Source of the DNA: an uncultured Poribacteria bacterium
GTDB taxonomy: Bacteria; Poribacteria; WGA-4E; WGA-3G
DNA length: 64,000 nucleotides
Direction of reading: 5' to 3'
Assembly (NCBI GenBank): GCA_951828385.1
Contig: OX639973.1
Location: forward strand, 5,881,200 to 5,945,199
Position 1 is the first letter of the stretch. Every line of letters starts with the position of its first letter. Made by a program: the position numbers and the translations under genes. The notes under the pieces are model-generated. The model worked only from the letters and a program-made list of their open reading frames with translations, ran no database searches and had not been told where the DNA came from. Shown piece after piece: positions 43,385 to 53,329 of this stretch.

Positions 43385-46300
43385 ATGAGAAAAGTGCTTC
43401 CAATCACAATTATTTTTCTACTCCTAACGCTCAGCATAACACCGTTAGCCACCGCACAAAAGCAGACTCTCGCCCAAGAGGTGTTTGACACATATAGCGA
43501 GACGCTTCAGCGTGAGGATATTCAAGAAGTTTTGCCACAGGTTCTGGAAAGGTTCAAAGCACCAGACGTTCAGGTCCTTTTGGCCGCCGGAAATATTGCG
43601 CTCATTGTCGCAAATCCGGATCTCCTAATGCAATTCGCGCCAGATACAGATCCAAGATTCGTGACGCTTCTGAAAGAAGATGAGGAGCTCCGGGCACTGT
43701 TTAGTGACCCGCAAATGCAAGAATTGCTCCAAGATCCAGCAGCGATTGACGAACTCGCCGAATTACTTGGAGGCGTATCCACTGACGACCCGGTTAACGT
43801 TCCCGATGCGGTTAACATTCCGGACCCCGGCCTCCGCCACGCGATTGCGGACGCACTCAACATACGGGAAAACGCACCAATCACTCGGGCGCAGATGGAA
43901 TCCTTGAGAGTGTTGAACGATGGCCAACTGCTAGAATTAATGGGATGGGACCCTACACTGAATCCAATCCAAGATCTCACAGGTCTTGAGTTTGCTGTCA
44001 ACCTGGAAGAACTGGATATTCCAGGCCACAGTATCTCAGATGTTTCACCCCTCGCGAAACTAATAAAATTAGACTGGCTGGATCTTTCAGGCAACAGTAT
44101 TTCAGATGTTTCACCCCTCGCGAAACTAATAAAATTATATTGGCTGGATCTTTCTAACAACAATATCTCAGATGTATCCCCGCTGTCAAAGTTGGTAAAC
44201 TTAGAAGAGCTAGCTCTTGCTGACAACCCAATTACAGATGCGACACCCCTTGCTGATCTGAAAAAGGGCGGAACAGTGATTGAGGGTGTATCCATATCCT
44301 ATGGTAACACGGTTAATATCCCGGATACCAACCTCCGCCGCGTGATTACGAAGGCACTCAACAAACCTCAAAATGCGCCAATCGCTGAGGGGGATATGGC
44401 AGGATTAACTTCTTTGGAGGCTATTGAGCAGTCAATTACGAACCTTACAGGTCTTGAGTCTGCTGTCACCCTGAAAACGCTGGATCTTTCAGGCAACGCC
44501 ATCTCAAACATTTCACCCCTCGCAAATCTAATGAAATTGGAAAAGCTGGATCTTTCAGGCAACGCCATCTCAAACATTTCACCCCTCGCAAACTTAGAAA
44601 TCTTCAGGCTGGATCTTTCAGGCAACAATATCTCAAATATTTCACCCCTCGCAAACTTGGCGAACTTAAGCGTACTGGATCTTTCCCGCAACGCCATCTC
44701 AGATGTTTCACCGATCGCAAACTGGAACCTCACAAACTGGAGGAACCTGGGATCGTTGTCTCTTTCCGGCAACAATATCTCAAATATTTCACACCTCGCA
44801 AACTTGGCAAACCTGGACTCGCGTTTGTACTATCTGGATCTTTCTAACAACACTATCTCAGATATTTCACCCCTCGCAAAACTTGGGACCCTGGACGAGT
44901 TGAAGCTTGGCGGGAACCCAATTACAAATGTCGCACCCCTTGTCGGTTTGAGAGTCAGTGGAACCGTGATTGAGGGGGTCTCCTTTGACAACCCTGTTGA
45001 CCTTCCAGACCCCAACCTTCGCGGTGCGATTGCGAACACACTCAATAAACCCGCAAATGCGCCAATCACGCCAGAAGATATGTATGGCTTGCAGATATTA
45101 AACTTTGAAGAGAATTCAATTACGGATCTCACAGGTCTTGAGTTTGCTGTCAACCTCAGAAGGCTGAATCTTAGACACAACGCTATTTCCGATATCTCCG
45201 TGCTGTCAAACTTGACGAACCTCAGAACGCTGAATCTTAATTACAACAATCTCTCAAATGTAACTGTGCTGTCAAACTTGATGAACCTTGAATCACTGTA
45301 TCTTTATAGCAACGGCATCTCCGATATCTCCGTGCTGTCAAACTTGACAGACTTGAGAAACCTGGCGCTTGGTGAGAACACTATCTCCGATATATCTATG
45401 CTGTCAAACTTGACGAACCTGGTATGGCTGAGTCTTTCTGACAACAATATTTCCGATATCTCCGTGCTGTCAAACTTGACGAACCTTGAAACGCTGTATC
45501 TTTCTCGCAACGCTATCTCCGATGTATCTGCGCTGTCAAGCTTGACGAACCTTGAAACGCTGTATCTTGATGGCAACAACATCTCAAATGTATCCCCGCT
45601 GTCAAACTTGACGAACCTGGCAGAGCTGGATCTTCTTGGGAACCCAATTACGGATGGTGCGCCCCTTCTTGATTTGATAAACAAGGGGCTAAAGGCTAAA
45701 GGCGTTCCCTATGGTGACACGATCGAGATTCCGGATTCCAACCTCCGCCGCGAGATTGCGGAAGCACTCAAGAAACCTCAAAATACGCCAATCACTGAGG
45801 GGGATATGGCAGGATTAACTTCTTTGTCGGCTCAAGGGCAATCAATTACGGATCTCACAGGTCTTGAGTTTGCTACTAATTTGGAAAGGCTGTATCTTTC
45901 TTATCGCGTTATTCCAAACTCCGTGCAGTACAACGCTATTTCCGATATCTCCGTGCTGTCAAACTTGACGAACCTTGAAAGGCTGGATCTTTCTGACAAC
46001 AATATTTCCGATATCTCCGTGCTGTCAAACTTGACGAATCTGGTATGGCTGGGTCTTTCTGACAACAATATTTCCGATATCTCCGTGCTGTCAAACTTGA
46101 CGAATCTGGTATGGCTGGGTCTTTCTGACAACAATATTTCCGATATCTCCGTGCTATCAAACTTGACGAACCTTGAAACGTTGTATCTTGAACTCAACGC
46201 TATCTCAGATGTATCTGCGCTGTCAAACTTGACGAACCTTGAAACGCTGGATCTTCTTGGGAACCCAATTACGGATGGTGCGCCCCTTCTTGATTTGATA

Positions 46301-49300
46301 AACAAGGGGCTAAAGGCTAAAGGCGTTCCCTATGGTGACACGATCGAGATTCCGGATCCCAACCTCCGCCGCGAGATTGCGGAAGCACTCAAGAAACCTC
46401 AAAATACGCCAATCACTGAGGGGGATATGGCAGGATTAACTTCTTTGTGGGCTCAAGGGCAATCAATTACGGATCTCACAGGTCTTGAGTTTGCTACTAA
46501 TTTGGAAAGGCTGTATCTTATTGGCAACACTATCTCGGATATCTCCGTGCTGTCAAACTTGACGAACCTTGAAACGCTGAATCTTTCTGGCAACAACATC
46601 TCAAATGTATCCCCGCTGTCAAACTTGATGAACCTTGAATGGCTGAATCTTCTCGGTAACCCAATTACGGATGGTGCGCCCCTTCTTGATTTGATAAACA
46701 AGGGGCTAAAGGCTAAAGGCGTTCCCTATGGTGACACGATCGAGATTCCGGATCCCAACCTCCGCCGCGAGATTGCGGAAGCACTCAAGAAACCTCAAAA
46801 TACGCCAATCACTGAGGGGGATATGGCAGGATTAACTTCTTTGTCGGCTCGAGGGCAATCAATTACGGATCTCACAGGTCTTGAGTTTGCTACTAATTTG
46901 GAAACGCTGTATCTTGATGGCAACAATCTCTCGGATATCTCCGTGCTGTCAAACTTGACGAACCTTGAAAGGCTGTATCTTTCTGGCAACAACATCTCAA
47001 ATGTATCCCCGCTGTCAAACTTGACGAACCTTGAAACGCTGTATCTTGATGGCAACAATCTCTCGGATATCTCCGTGCTGTCAAACTTGACGAACCTTGA
47101 AAGGCTGTATCTTGATGGCAACAACATCTCAAATGTATCCCCGCTGTCAAACTTGACGAACCTTGAAAGGCTGTATCTTTCTGGCAACAACATCTCAAAT
47201 GTATCCCCGCTGTCAAACTTGACGAACCTGGCAGAGCTGGATCTTCTTGGGAACCCAATTACGGATGGTGCGCCCCTTCTTGATTTGATAAACAAGGGGC
47301 TAAAGGCTAAAGGCGTTCCCTATGGTGACACGATCGAGATTCCGGATCCCAACCTCCGCCGCGAGATTGCGGAAGCACTCAAGAAACCTCAAAATACGCC
47401 AATCACTGAGGGGGATATGGCAGGATTAACTTCTTTGTCGGCTAAAGGGCAATCAATTACGGATCTCACAGGTCTTGAGTTTGCTACTAATTTGGAAAGG
47501 CTGTATCTTTCTTATGGCGTTATTTCAAACTCCGTGCAGTACAACGCTATTTCCGATATCTCCGTGCTGTCAAACTTGACGAACCTGGCAGAGCTGTATC
47601 TTTCTGGCAACAACATCTTAAATGTATCCCCGCTGTCAAACTTGACGAACCTGGCAGAGCTGTATCTTGATGGCAACAACATCTCAGATATCTCCGTGCT
47701 GTCAAACTTGACGAACCTTGAAACGCTGTATCTTTGGGGCAACACTATCTCGGATATCTCCGTGCTGTCAAACTTGACGAACCTGGTACGGCTGAGTCTT
47801 TCTGACAACAATATTTCCGATATCTCCGTGCTGTCAAACTTGACGAACCTTGAAACGTTGTATCTTAATAGCAGCGCTCTCTCAGATATCTCCGTGCTGT
47901 CAAACTTGACGAACCTGGCAGAGCTGTATCTTTCTGGCAACAATCTCTCAGATATCTCCGTGCTGTCAAACTTGACGAACCTTGAAACGCTGAATCTTAA
48001 TAGCAACTATGGTATATGGGATATATTACCCCTCGCAAAATTGGTACGCTTGAGAATATTGGAGATTAGGGGAACCGGCGTAATAGATATATCATCGCTG
48101 TCAAACTTGACGAAACTAAAAACGCTGCGTCTTCCTAACCACGGGGTGTTGGGGACTCACGTGCTTGACTCTCTGCCTTTACTGGGTCATATTAATATTA
48201 AAGATCATACCTCCTGTCACTCTTTGCAGCCCGCTGACCTTGAGCCACTTCAGCAGGTGCAACTCGTTCAGGAGGTACAGAAAAAGAAGATTTCGTCGGA
48301 AGGTAATATTCAAGTTGGGACCACAAAGTCTGCTATTGTGGGGGGTTCAGAGCGTAATCGAGCTTGGCTCCCCAGGGATACTGTGGCTGACGACGTAGGT
48401 GCTGTGACCCTCACAGTGGCGTATCTAAATCCTGATACAGTGGTGATACCTCGTTCTTCTTCCAGGCCGAAACCGGAGAATTGGAAGAAAGCAGCGGTGG
48501 ATGCCTCACCCTATAAAGTGGACATAGAAAGGGCCGCACATGAGTGGAGTAAGCATTCTAATATTGATTGGAAGTTTATTGAGTCAGGCAAAGACAGGGC
48601 GGATGTTCGTATCCTGTTTCTTGACCCGGAGAAGTTAGGGCACTCTAAGTGGTCTGCCCAAATTGGTGCCAAAGGCTATCAGCCCAATCATTTGATACCT
48701 ACGATGTACCTTACCACAGACTTTTCTTACAGAACCCTTTTACATGAGTTTGGCCATGTCCTTGGGCTGGCGCACGAACATAAGAGCCCCAAATTTTACG
48801 AACACCTTGATTGGGATTTCGACCATCCGCGCTGGAAAGACATCAAAGGGCCGGATAGGAAATATAAGATAATCAATTCCGCACGAAGCACGTTTGGTAT
48901 TAAGCAGGGTAAGTGGGACGAAGCGTCGGAGGCAGATAAGCAGCGGGTGAGGAAGGCTATAGATCGCAGTTACTTTGGTCCCGTACCAGTAGATGAGAAG
49001 TACTCCCATTTTGATCCCTCATCAGTGATGACTTATGCGCTGCCGGCGGTATTGCTTAAAGCCAAAACGGATGACTTCAAGGAAATAGCGGATAGTAAGG
49101 GCATCGGAGTGAACTACAAGTTGTCTGACAAGGATAAGCAGTTCATCAAGGATATATACGGTAATCCCGTGGACAAGGCCAGGGTATACGGGATAGTTAG
49201 TCTTATAGGCGAGGAGGATGAAGGAATCACGTGGGACTGGTGCTGGAAGAAGGTCTTGGGTATTTGCGTGCCAGCGTTGGTGCAGGCACAGGATGACTAC

Positions 49301-50410
49301 GAGTCAACATTCACAAAGATCGATCAGATTTACGCTAGCTCCACCGGTTATGTAACGCATCGAGCTGCAACCTTCAAATGGGGCGGTGCAATTCGGGTTG
49401 AGGTCTATCTGAGCAATGGCTTGATCCGAGATGGACATGTTGAGATGGCAATAACCGTACTATTCTACGAGGGCAACTCTGAAAACACAGACGATCTTGA
49501 AGATATAGCGTGTAAAAAGTTCAAGATTCCATTGGATGGAGAGGAAATAAAGAAGGTATCTGTTACTGTGGAGAACAAGTTCGCTTGGTGGAAAACAGGA
49601 AGAGGACGTGAGTGCTCGGATGTTATTTTGAACATTGATGAGGAGGGGCTTCGCGGAGATATTGGGTTTTTTCCTGACGATTGGGCTACGGTTACGCTTT
49701 ATCTTTACGCCCAATCTGTGTCAGCGGGAACACCTGTATCCACCGCACCCGCTGCGCCGTCTTTAACTCGGAATATCAACGCTGTGAATCCAAGAAACGA
49801 TGTGAATGGAGACGGGCAGATAAACGCAGCAGATCTCATGCTGGTGTCACAATATCTTGGACAACCCGCACCGATAACGCCCCCCGTGGATGTCAACAAG
49901 GACCAAGTTGTCACGATCACAGACCTGGTTCAAGTCGCACAACATCTCAACCTCTCGGTAAGTCAATCGGCACCGGCAGCGGTGGCCGTACCGTCAGCAC
50001 TCAGATACGAAACCGTGCAAGACTGGATTGACAGGGCAAGGCTGGAAAACGACGGATCGCGTATGTTCGAGCAAGGGATCGTGAACCTTGTGTTGCTACT
50101 ACAGCTGATGGTGCCTGAAGAAACGGCCTTGCTCCATAACTACCCAAATCCGTTCAACCCGGAGACGTGGATCCCGTATCATCTCGCGAAGCCATCTCAG
50201 GTAGCACTGACCATCTATACCGTTGATGGCAAAGTCGTGCGGCATTTAGACTTAGGGCATCAGGCGGCGGGCTTCTACCAGAGCAAGGCGCGTGCCGCGC
50301 ATTGGGATGGCAGGAACGCTGTCGGCGAGCGCGTCGCCAGCGGCATCTATTTCTACACACTTATGACTGATGAGTTCGCCGCCACCCGGAAGATGCTGAT
50401 ACGCAAATAG
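43385..50410 (+). CDS. Giant secreted LRR-metzincin-dockerin-FlgD-like protein
   Basis: 2341 aa; GGAG before the ATG. Order: signal peptide 1-24; helical domain to about 145; about 40 internalin/BspA-like 22-residue LRRs (LSNLTNLETLYLSGNNISDIS) from about 200 to 1590, in blocks opened by recurrent IEIPDPNLRREIAEALKKP modules; a metalloprotease with HEFGHVLGLAHEH (about 1787) and the Met-turn SVMTYALP (about 1880), so a metzincin related to astacin/matrixin; two dockerin-type Ca sites, DVNGDGQINAADL and DVNKDQVVTITDL (about 2138-2185); and a C-terminal FlgD-like/T9SS-type tail YPNPFNPETWIPY...ASGIYFYTL to the end. Probably a cell-surface or released protease with target-binding LRRs. The LRR modules are almost identical at DNA level. 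Confidence 0.92.
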   Translation: MRKVLPITIIFLLLTLSITPLATAQKQTLAQEVFDTYSETLQREDIQEVLPQVLERFKAPDVQVLLAAGNIALIVANPDLLMQFAPDTDPRFVTLLKEDEELRALFSDPQMQELLQDPAAIDELAELLGGVSTDDPVNVPDAVNIPDPGLRHAIADALNIRENAPITRAQMESLRVLNDGQLLELMGWDPTLNPIQDLTGLEFAVNLEELDIPGHSISDVSPLAKLIKLDWLDLSGNSISDVSPLAKLIKLYWLDLSNNNISDVSPLSKLVNLEELALADNPITDATPLADLKKGGTVIEGVSISYGNTVNIPDTNLRRVITKALNKPQNAPIAEGDMAGLTSLEAIEQSITNLTGLESAVTLKTLDLSGNAISNISPLANLMKLEKLDLSGNAISNISPLANLEIFRLDLSGNNISNISPLANLANLSVLDLSRNAISDVSPIANWNLTNWRNLGSLSLSGNNISNISHLANLANLDSRLYYLDLSNNTISDISPLAKLGTLDELKLGGNPITNVAPLVGLRVSGTVIEGVSFDNPVDLPDPNLRGAIANTLNKPANAPITPEDMYGLQILNFEENSITDLTGLEFAVNLRRLNLRHNAISDISVLSNLTNLRTLNLNYNNLSNVTVLSNLMNLESLYLYSNGISDISVLSNLTDLRNLALGENTISDISMLSNLTNLVWLSLSDNNISDISVLSNLTNLETLYLSRNAISDVSALSSLTNLETLYLDGNNISNVSPLSNLTNLAELDLLGNPITDGAPLLDLINKGLKAKGVPYGDTIEIPDSNLRREIAEALKKPQNTPITEGDMAGLTSLSAQGQSITDLTGLEFATNLERLYLSYRVIPNSVQYNAISDISVLSNLTNLERLDLSDNNISDISVLSNLTNLVWLGLSDNNISDISVLSNLTNLVWLGLSDNNISDISVLSNLTNLETLYLELNAISDVSALSNLTNLETLDLLGNPITDGAPLLDLINKGLKAKGVPYGDTIEIPDPNLRREIAEALKKPQNTPITEGDMAGLTSLWAQGQSITDLTGLEFATNLERLYLIGNTISDISVLSNLTNLETLNLSGNNISNVSPLSNLMNLEWLNLLGNPITDGAPLLDLINKGLKAKGVPYGDTIEIPDPNLRREIAEALKKPQNTPITEGDMAGLTSLSARGQSITDLTGLEFATNLETLYLDGNNLSDISVLSNLTNLERLYLSGNNISNVSPLSNLTNLETLYLDGNNLSDISVLSNLTNLERLYLDGNNISNVSPLSNLTNLERLYLSGNNISNVSPLSNLTNLAELDLLGNPITDGAPLLDLINKGLKAKGVPYGDTIEIPDPNLRREIAEALKKPQNTPITEGDMAGLTSLSAKGQSITDLTGLEFATNLERLYLSYGVISNSVQYNAISDISVLSNLTNLAELYLSGNNILNVSPLSNLTNLAELYLDGNNISDISVLSNLTNLETLYLWGNTISDISVLSNLTNLVRLSLSDNNISDISVLSNLTNLETLYLNSSALSDISVLSNLTNLAELYLSGNNLSDISVLSNLTNLETLNLNSNYGIWDILPLAKLVRLRILEIRGTGVIDISSLSNLTKLKTLRLPNHGVLGTHVLDSLPLLGHINIKDHTSCHSLQPADLEPLQQVQLVQEVQKKKISSEGNIQVGTTKSAIVGGSERNRAWLPRDTVADDVGAVTLTVAYLNPDTVVIPRSSSRPKPENWKKAAVDASPYKVDIERAAHEWSKHSNIDWKFIESGKDRADVRILFLDPEKLGHSKWSAQIGAKGYQPNHLIPTMYLTTDFSYRTLLHEFGHVLGLAHEHKSPKFYEHLDWDFDHPRWKDIKGPDRKYKIINSARSTFGIKQGKWDEASEADKQRVRKAIDRSYFGPVPVDEKYSHFDPSSVMTYALPAVLLKAKTDDFKEIADSKGIGVNYKLSDKDKQFIKDIYGNPVDKARVYGIVSLIGEEDEGITWDWCWKKVLGICVPALVQAQDDYESTFTKIDQIYASSTGYVTHRAATFKWGGAIRVEVYLSNGLIRDGHVEMAITVLFYEGNSENTDDLEDIACKKFKIPLDGEEIKKVSVTVENKFAWWKTGRGRECSDVILNIDEEGLRGDIGFFPDDWATVTLYLYAQSVSAGTPVSTAPAAPSLTRNINAVNPRNDVNGDGQINAADLMLVSQYLGQPAPITPPVDVNKDQVVTITDLVQVAQHLNLSVSQSAPAAVAVPSALRYETVQDWIDRARLENDGSRMFEQGIVNLVLLLQLMVPEETALLHNYPNPFNPETWIPYHLAKPSQVALTIYTVDGKVVRHLDLGHQAAGFYQSKARAAHWDGRNAVGERVASGIYFYTLMTDEFAATRKMLIRK

Positions 50411-50690
50411 TATCAAATGACCTTATGATGGCTGGGATGCTGATGTTTATTAACTTTCCAGCCATTCCTCATGAGCGGCTGTCGTCTATTTCACCTCAGC
50501 TGGGATGATGATCATCTTGGTGAGCACATCATCACGCGTGCAGATATCAACGAAGATGAAAAGGAATTATCGTTCCGTGAGGATGACGCGAATTATTCAA
50601 CCTGAATATTGGTGAGTTCCTAAGGAAGTTGAAATATCTAATCCCGTCTGCAATTGACTGTAGACAAAATGGATTTTGAAATGTTTAAGG
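50411..50690. other. Gap after the LRR gene
   Basis: No gene or clear terminator is visible here. It precedes a hairpin (50691-50740) and the waaA remnant. Confidence 0.4.
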
Positions 50691-50740
50691 TTTGCGGTAG
50701 GGGTGCTGGGCAGTTCAGAAAACTTCACCTCTGCCGCAAA
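50691..50740. other. 15-bp RNA-type hairpin
   Basis: TTTGCGGTAGGGGTG (50691-50705) pairs over all 15 positions with CACCTCTGCCGCAAA (50726-50740) if two G-U pairs are allowed; loop 20 nt. A related TTGCGGTG/CACCGCAA hairpin lies on the other side of the cupin gene (51500-51507 with 51533-51540). Confidence 0.45.
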
Positions 50741-50838
50741 TACATACATTGCTCGGTGAAGTAATTCCTAATCTAAATGCAGAACGATGTTGGTAAAGTG
50801 GAAAAGGGGTAAGTGTGCCAAACTGTACTCTTAATCCG

Positions 50839-50901
50839 TTAAATATACTCCCGCAAATGCACTAAAGTCCGATCCATCGCACCCAGATTTTCTTCAATGT
50901 G
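50839..50901 (-). pseudogene. Remnant of the 3' end of a second waaA
   Basis: On the minus strand 50901-50839 reads HIEENLGAMDRTLVHLREYI then stop, against the intact waaA end IEENLGAVARTLVHLREFV. Differences are mostly synonymous or conservative, so it was once coding. It lies about 720 bp before the real waaA 3' end, with a cupin gene between. Confidence 0.8.
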
Positions 50902-50983
50902 CAAGTAACACTCTCGGAGAAATTATACAGAAAATTTCAACTGGCTAATAATGAATTTTACCCAAATCTCTAAAGGAGACAAT

Positions 50984-51427
50984 ATGAGAGAAATTGACGA
51001 GACCTTATCGACCTACATTGATCGCATAGAACGGTTTGAGGATCAATTCTTGGAGAGAGACATAATAGTCTCGACGGATTTGCCAAATGAGCTGCTAATT
51101 GATGGAGATGATGAGGATATAGTAAAGGAGCCAATACTCTGGCGCCTGTTCACACATAACATGTTTTATGTAGTTACTGTGCCCGCTGACAAATCCATAC
51201 CAACACATTGCCATGAGGAAGATATATTTAGATTTATAGCACAGGGGAGTCTGGTTTTAAACGACGAGTATAACCTTAAAGCTGGGACATGGTTTGTTGT
51301 AAAGGCAAATACTCCGTACCAAATTAAAACAGAGGAGGGATATATCTCTGTAGCGGGGTATGTCAGCCGTTGTAAGACGCGTAGACCGCAAGCAGAAAAT
51401 AAACATAAGATCAAGAATAAAAAGTAG
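50984..51427 (+). CDS. Cupin-like protein
   Basis: 147 aa from the ATG at 50984 (AAAGGAG 5 nt upstream; the ATG at 50951 lacks one). The central cupin motif is SIPTHCHEEDIFRFIAQGSLVL (about residues 66-87), with a second motif TWFVVKANTPYQIKTEEG. The tail is very basic (KTRRPQAENKHKIKNKK). Isolated between waaA (opposite strand) and the waaA remnant, which suggests insertion. Function unknown. Confidence 0.72.
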   Translation: MREIDETLSTYIDRIERFEDQFLERDIIVSTDLPNELLIDGDDEDIVKEPILWRLFTHNMFYVVTVPADKSIPTHCHEEDIFRFIAQGSLVLNDEYNLKAGTWFVVKANTPYQIKTEEGYISVAGYVSRCKTRRPQAENKHKIKNKK

Positions 51428-51618
51428 TGCTTGATAGATGAGTCGCCTAACCTTCGTGCTAAATTAACAGTGCCACCAGGGCTTAGGAACATTCTACGTT
51501 TGCGGTGAGTGGGCAGGTTGATTCTGCATACACACCGCAAGTCACATCCGAACCGATATACCCGTACGTTTTGTAAGCACTTCTATTGTTTGTAGCGTTA
51601 ATTTATACTCGCAGCACT

Positions 51619-52953
51619 TCACACAAACTCCCGCAAATGCACCAAAGTCCGCGCCACCGCGCCCAGGTTCTCCTCAATCAACTGCTTCCCGATGTTGCCT
51701 GCTACTTTCCGCGTATCCGCATCTTCCAACCACACTATGATAGCGTCTGCCAATGCTTGCGCAGTCCGAACCAATTTCGCACCACCCCGATCCACGAGTA
51801 AAGATGCTTCGTGTGCGTTCTGGATTGTCGGACCGAAAATAACAGGTTTCGCCATCGCAGCCGGTTCCATCACATTGTGAACACTCCCACGAAAACTCCC
51901 GCCAACAAACGCTATATCCGCCAACGCATACAACTTCGCAAGAAGTCCCACGCTATCAACAATGAGCACATCTACTGCCGACAAATCCACCTCAGGCGTG
52001 AGTTCAGAAAAACAGAGATGCGCCAATCGTTCGCGCATCAGATGCCCACGAATCTCCTTTATCCGTTCAGGTGTCGGTTCGTGCGGAACCAGAATCAGAT
52101 GCGGATAGTTTTCTTGAGCGTTTGCCCGCAGCAACTCATACGCCGGCAATAACACCCGCTCGTCCTCTGTGTAGGTGCTACCAGCGATAAGAATCGGGCG
52201 TTTTAGGTTTCCCTGTCCCGAAAAAAATTCGGCATCAGATGCAACAGAAACCGCCCGCCGGTAGACTTGTTCATAACGGGTGTCTCCGGTAACAACAATC
52301 TCGTGTTCCGGTGAGCAGAGTTCTTGAAACCGCGCCGCATCCGCTTCCGAAATCGCACAATGCACACGGATATGTCGGTGTACACTCCGAAAAAACGGCT
52401 TCGCAAAACCGGATAACCGTTTCGATTCGGCATGCAACGTACCAGCGACCACGATAATCGGAATACCGTGTTTCGAGGCTTTCCAAATGAGATTCGGCCA
52501 AATGTCGAATTTGGAGAAAACTATTAACGAGGGGTCAATCAGTCGTATCAAGCGTTCCGCGTTCCGCGGTGTGTCTAAAGGGAGATAGACAGCGGCATCA
52601 GCGTAAGGGTAAGATTGTGCATTCGGGGCAACGGAGGGCGAGAAGAAAGTTAAGACAATTCGGGTCTCAGCATAAATCGCTTCGATGAGCGGTTTCGCCT
52701 GCTCAAATTCGCCGACAGAGGTAAAGTGAAACCATGCCGTTTTTTCTAAAGGTCGGGCGGTCTGGAGTCGGTTTGTCAGTTCTGCAAATACCCGCTTCCG
52801 TCCCTTGATACCTTCTCGGATTTTGGCGTTACAGCACCGCGCGCAATGAAAGCCTACAAACATCGCTGGCACTGCGAAGGTGTTGTAGGCAAATTTCCAA
52901 AACATAGCCGACCACAGGATAAGCACAAAAAATGGAAGGGCAGAAAGGAACAT
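51619..52953 (-). CDS. waaA: 3-deoxy-D-manno-octulosonic acid (Kdo) transferase
   Basis: 444 aa from the ATG at 52953 (GGAAG upstream; TTG at 52971 is in frame). An N-terminal membrane anchor (LSALPFFVLILWSAMFW) precedes the GT30 acceptor half with TSVGEFEQAKPLI (family Glu) and FSKFDIWPNLIWKA, and the GT-B CMP-Kdo-binding half with PILIAGSTYTEDE, LILVPHEPTPER and FVGGSF.GSVHNVMEPAAMAKPVIFGP. Adds Kdo to lipid A, so the organism has LPS. 41 nt downstream of trxA. Confidence 0.94.
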   Translation of the reverse strand: MFLSALPFFVLILWSAMFWKFAYNTFAVPAMFVGFHCARCCNAKIREGIKGRKRVFAELTNRLQTARPLEKTAWFHFTSVGEFEQAKPLIEAIYAETRIVLTFFSPSVAPNAQSYPYADAAVYLPLDTPRNAERLIRLIDPSLIVFSKFDIWPNLIWKASKHGIPIIVVAGTLHAESKRLSGFAKPFFRSVHRHIRVHCAISEADAARFQELCSPEHEIVVTGDTRYEQVYRRAVSVASDAEFFSGQGNLKRPILIAGSTYTEDERVLLPAYELLRANAQENYPHLILVPHEPTPERIKEIRGHLMRERLAHLCFSELTPEVDLSAVDVLIVDSVGLLAKLYALADIAFVGGSFRGSVHNVMEPAAMAKPVIFGPTIQNAHEASLLVDRGGAKLVRTAQALADAIIVWLEDADTRKVAGNIGKQLIEENLGAVARTLVHLREFV

Positions 52954-52994
52954 TAATTCCAAATCTTCCAACCTTCCATTTCAAGAGCAAGGAT

Positions 52995-53321
52995 TTACAG
53001 AACGTCTAAGATTTTCTTTTTGAGTGCATCTTTAGGCATCGCACCAACAATCTGTCCCGCAACTTTACCATCTTTAAACACAAGCAGCGTAGGGATGCTC
53101 CGAACATTATACTGCATCGCAGTTTGTCGATTGTCATCAACATTAACTTTTCCAACTTTGAAAGTTTCCGAATTTTCTTCAGCGAGTTCTTCCAAGATCG
53201 GGGCAATCATTTTGCACGGACCGCACCACTCCGCCCAAAAGTCAACAACAATGGGGGTATCCGATGTAAGCACCATTCCTTCAAACGTATCGTCACTAAT
53301 TTCAAACGTATTCGCAGCCAT
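52995..53321 (-). CDS. trxA: Thioredoxin
   Basis: 108 aa with the classic fold: VVDFWAEWCGPCKMIAPILEE carries the redox WCGPCK (about residues 32-37), then cis-Pro RSIPTLLVF (about 74-82) and GAMPKDALKKKI. AGGAA lies 8 nt before the start. Cytoplasmic disulfide reductase. Possibly transcribed from a promoter at 53737-53708 through a structured leader of about 380 nt, then into waaA. Confidence 0.95.
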   Translation of the reverse strand: MAANTFEISDDTFEGMVLTSDTPIVVDFWAEWCGPCKMIAPILEELAEENSETFKVGKVNVDDNRQTAMQYNVRSIPTLLVFKDGKVAGQIVGAMPKDALKKKILDVL

Positions 53322-53329
53322 GATAGCTG

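Noticed and set aside
45300-48006. Long open frames on the minus strand with repeated RFVKFDSTEISE-like units
   Set aside because: They are the mirror of the plus-strand LRR repeats, have no start signals, and follow the period of the real gene.
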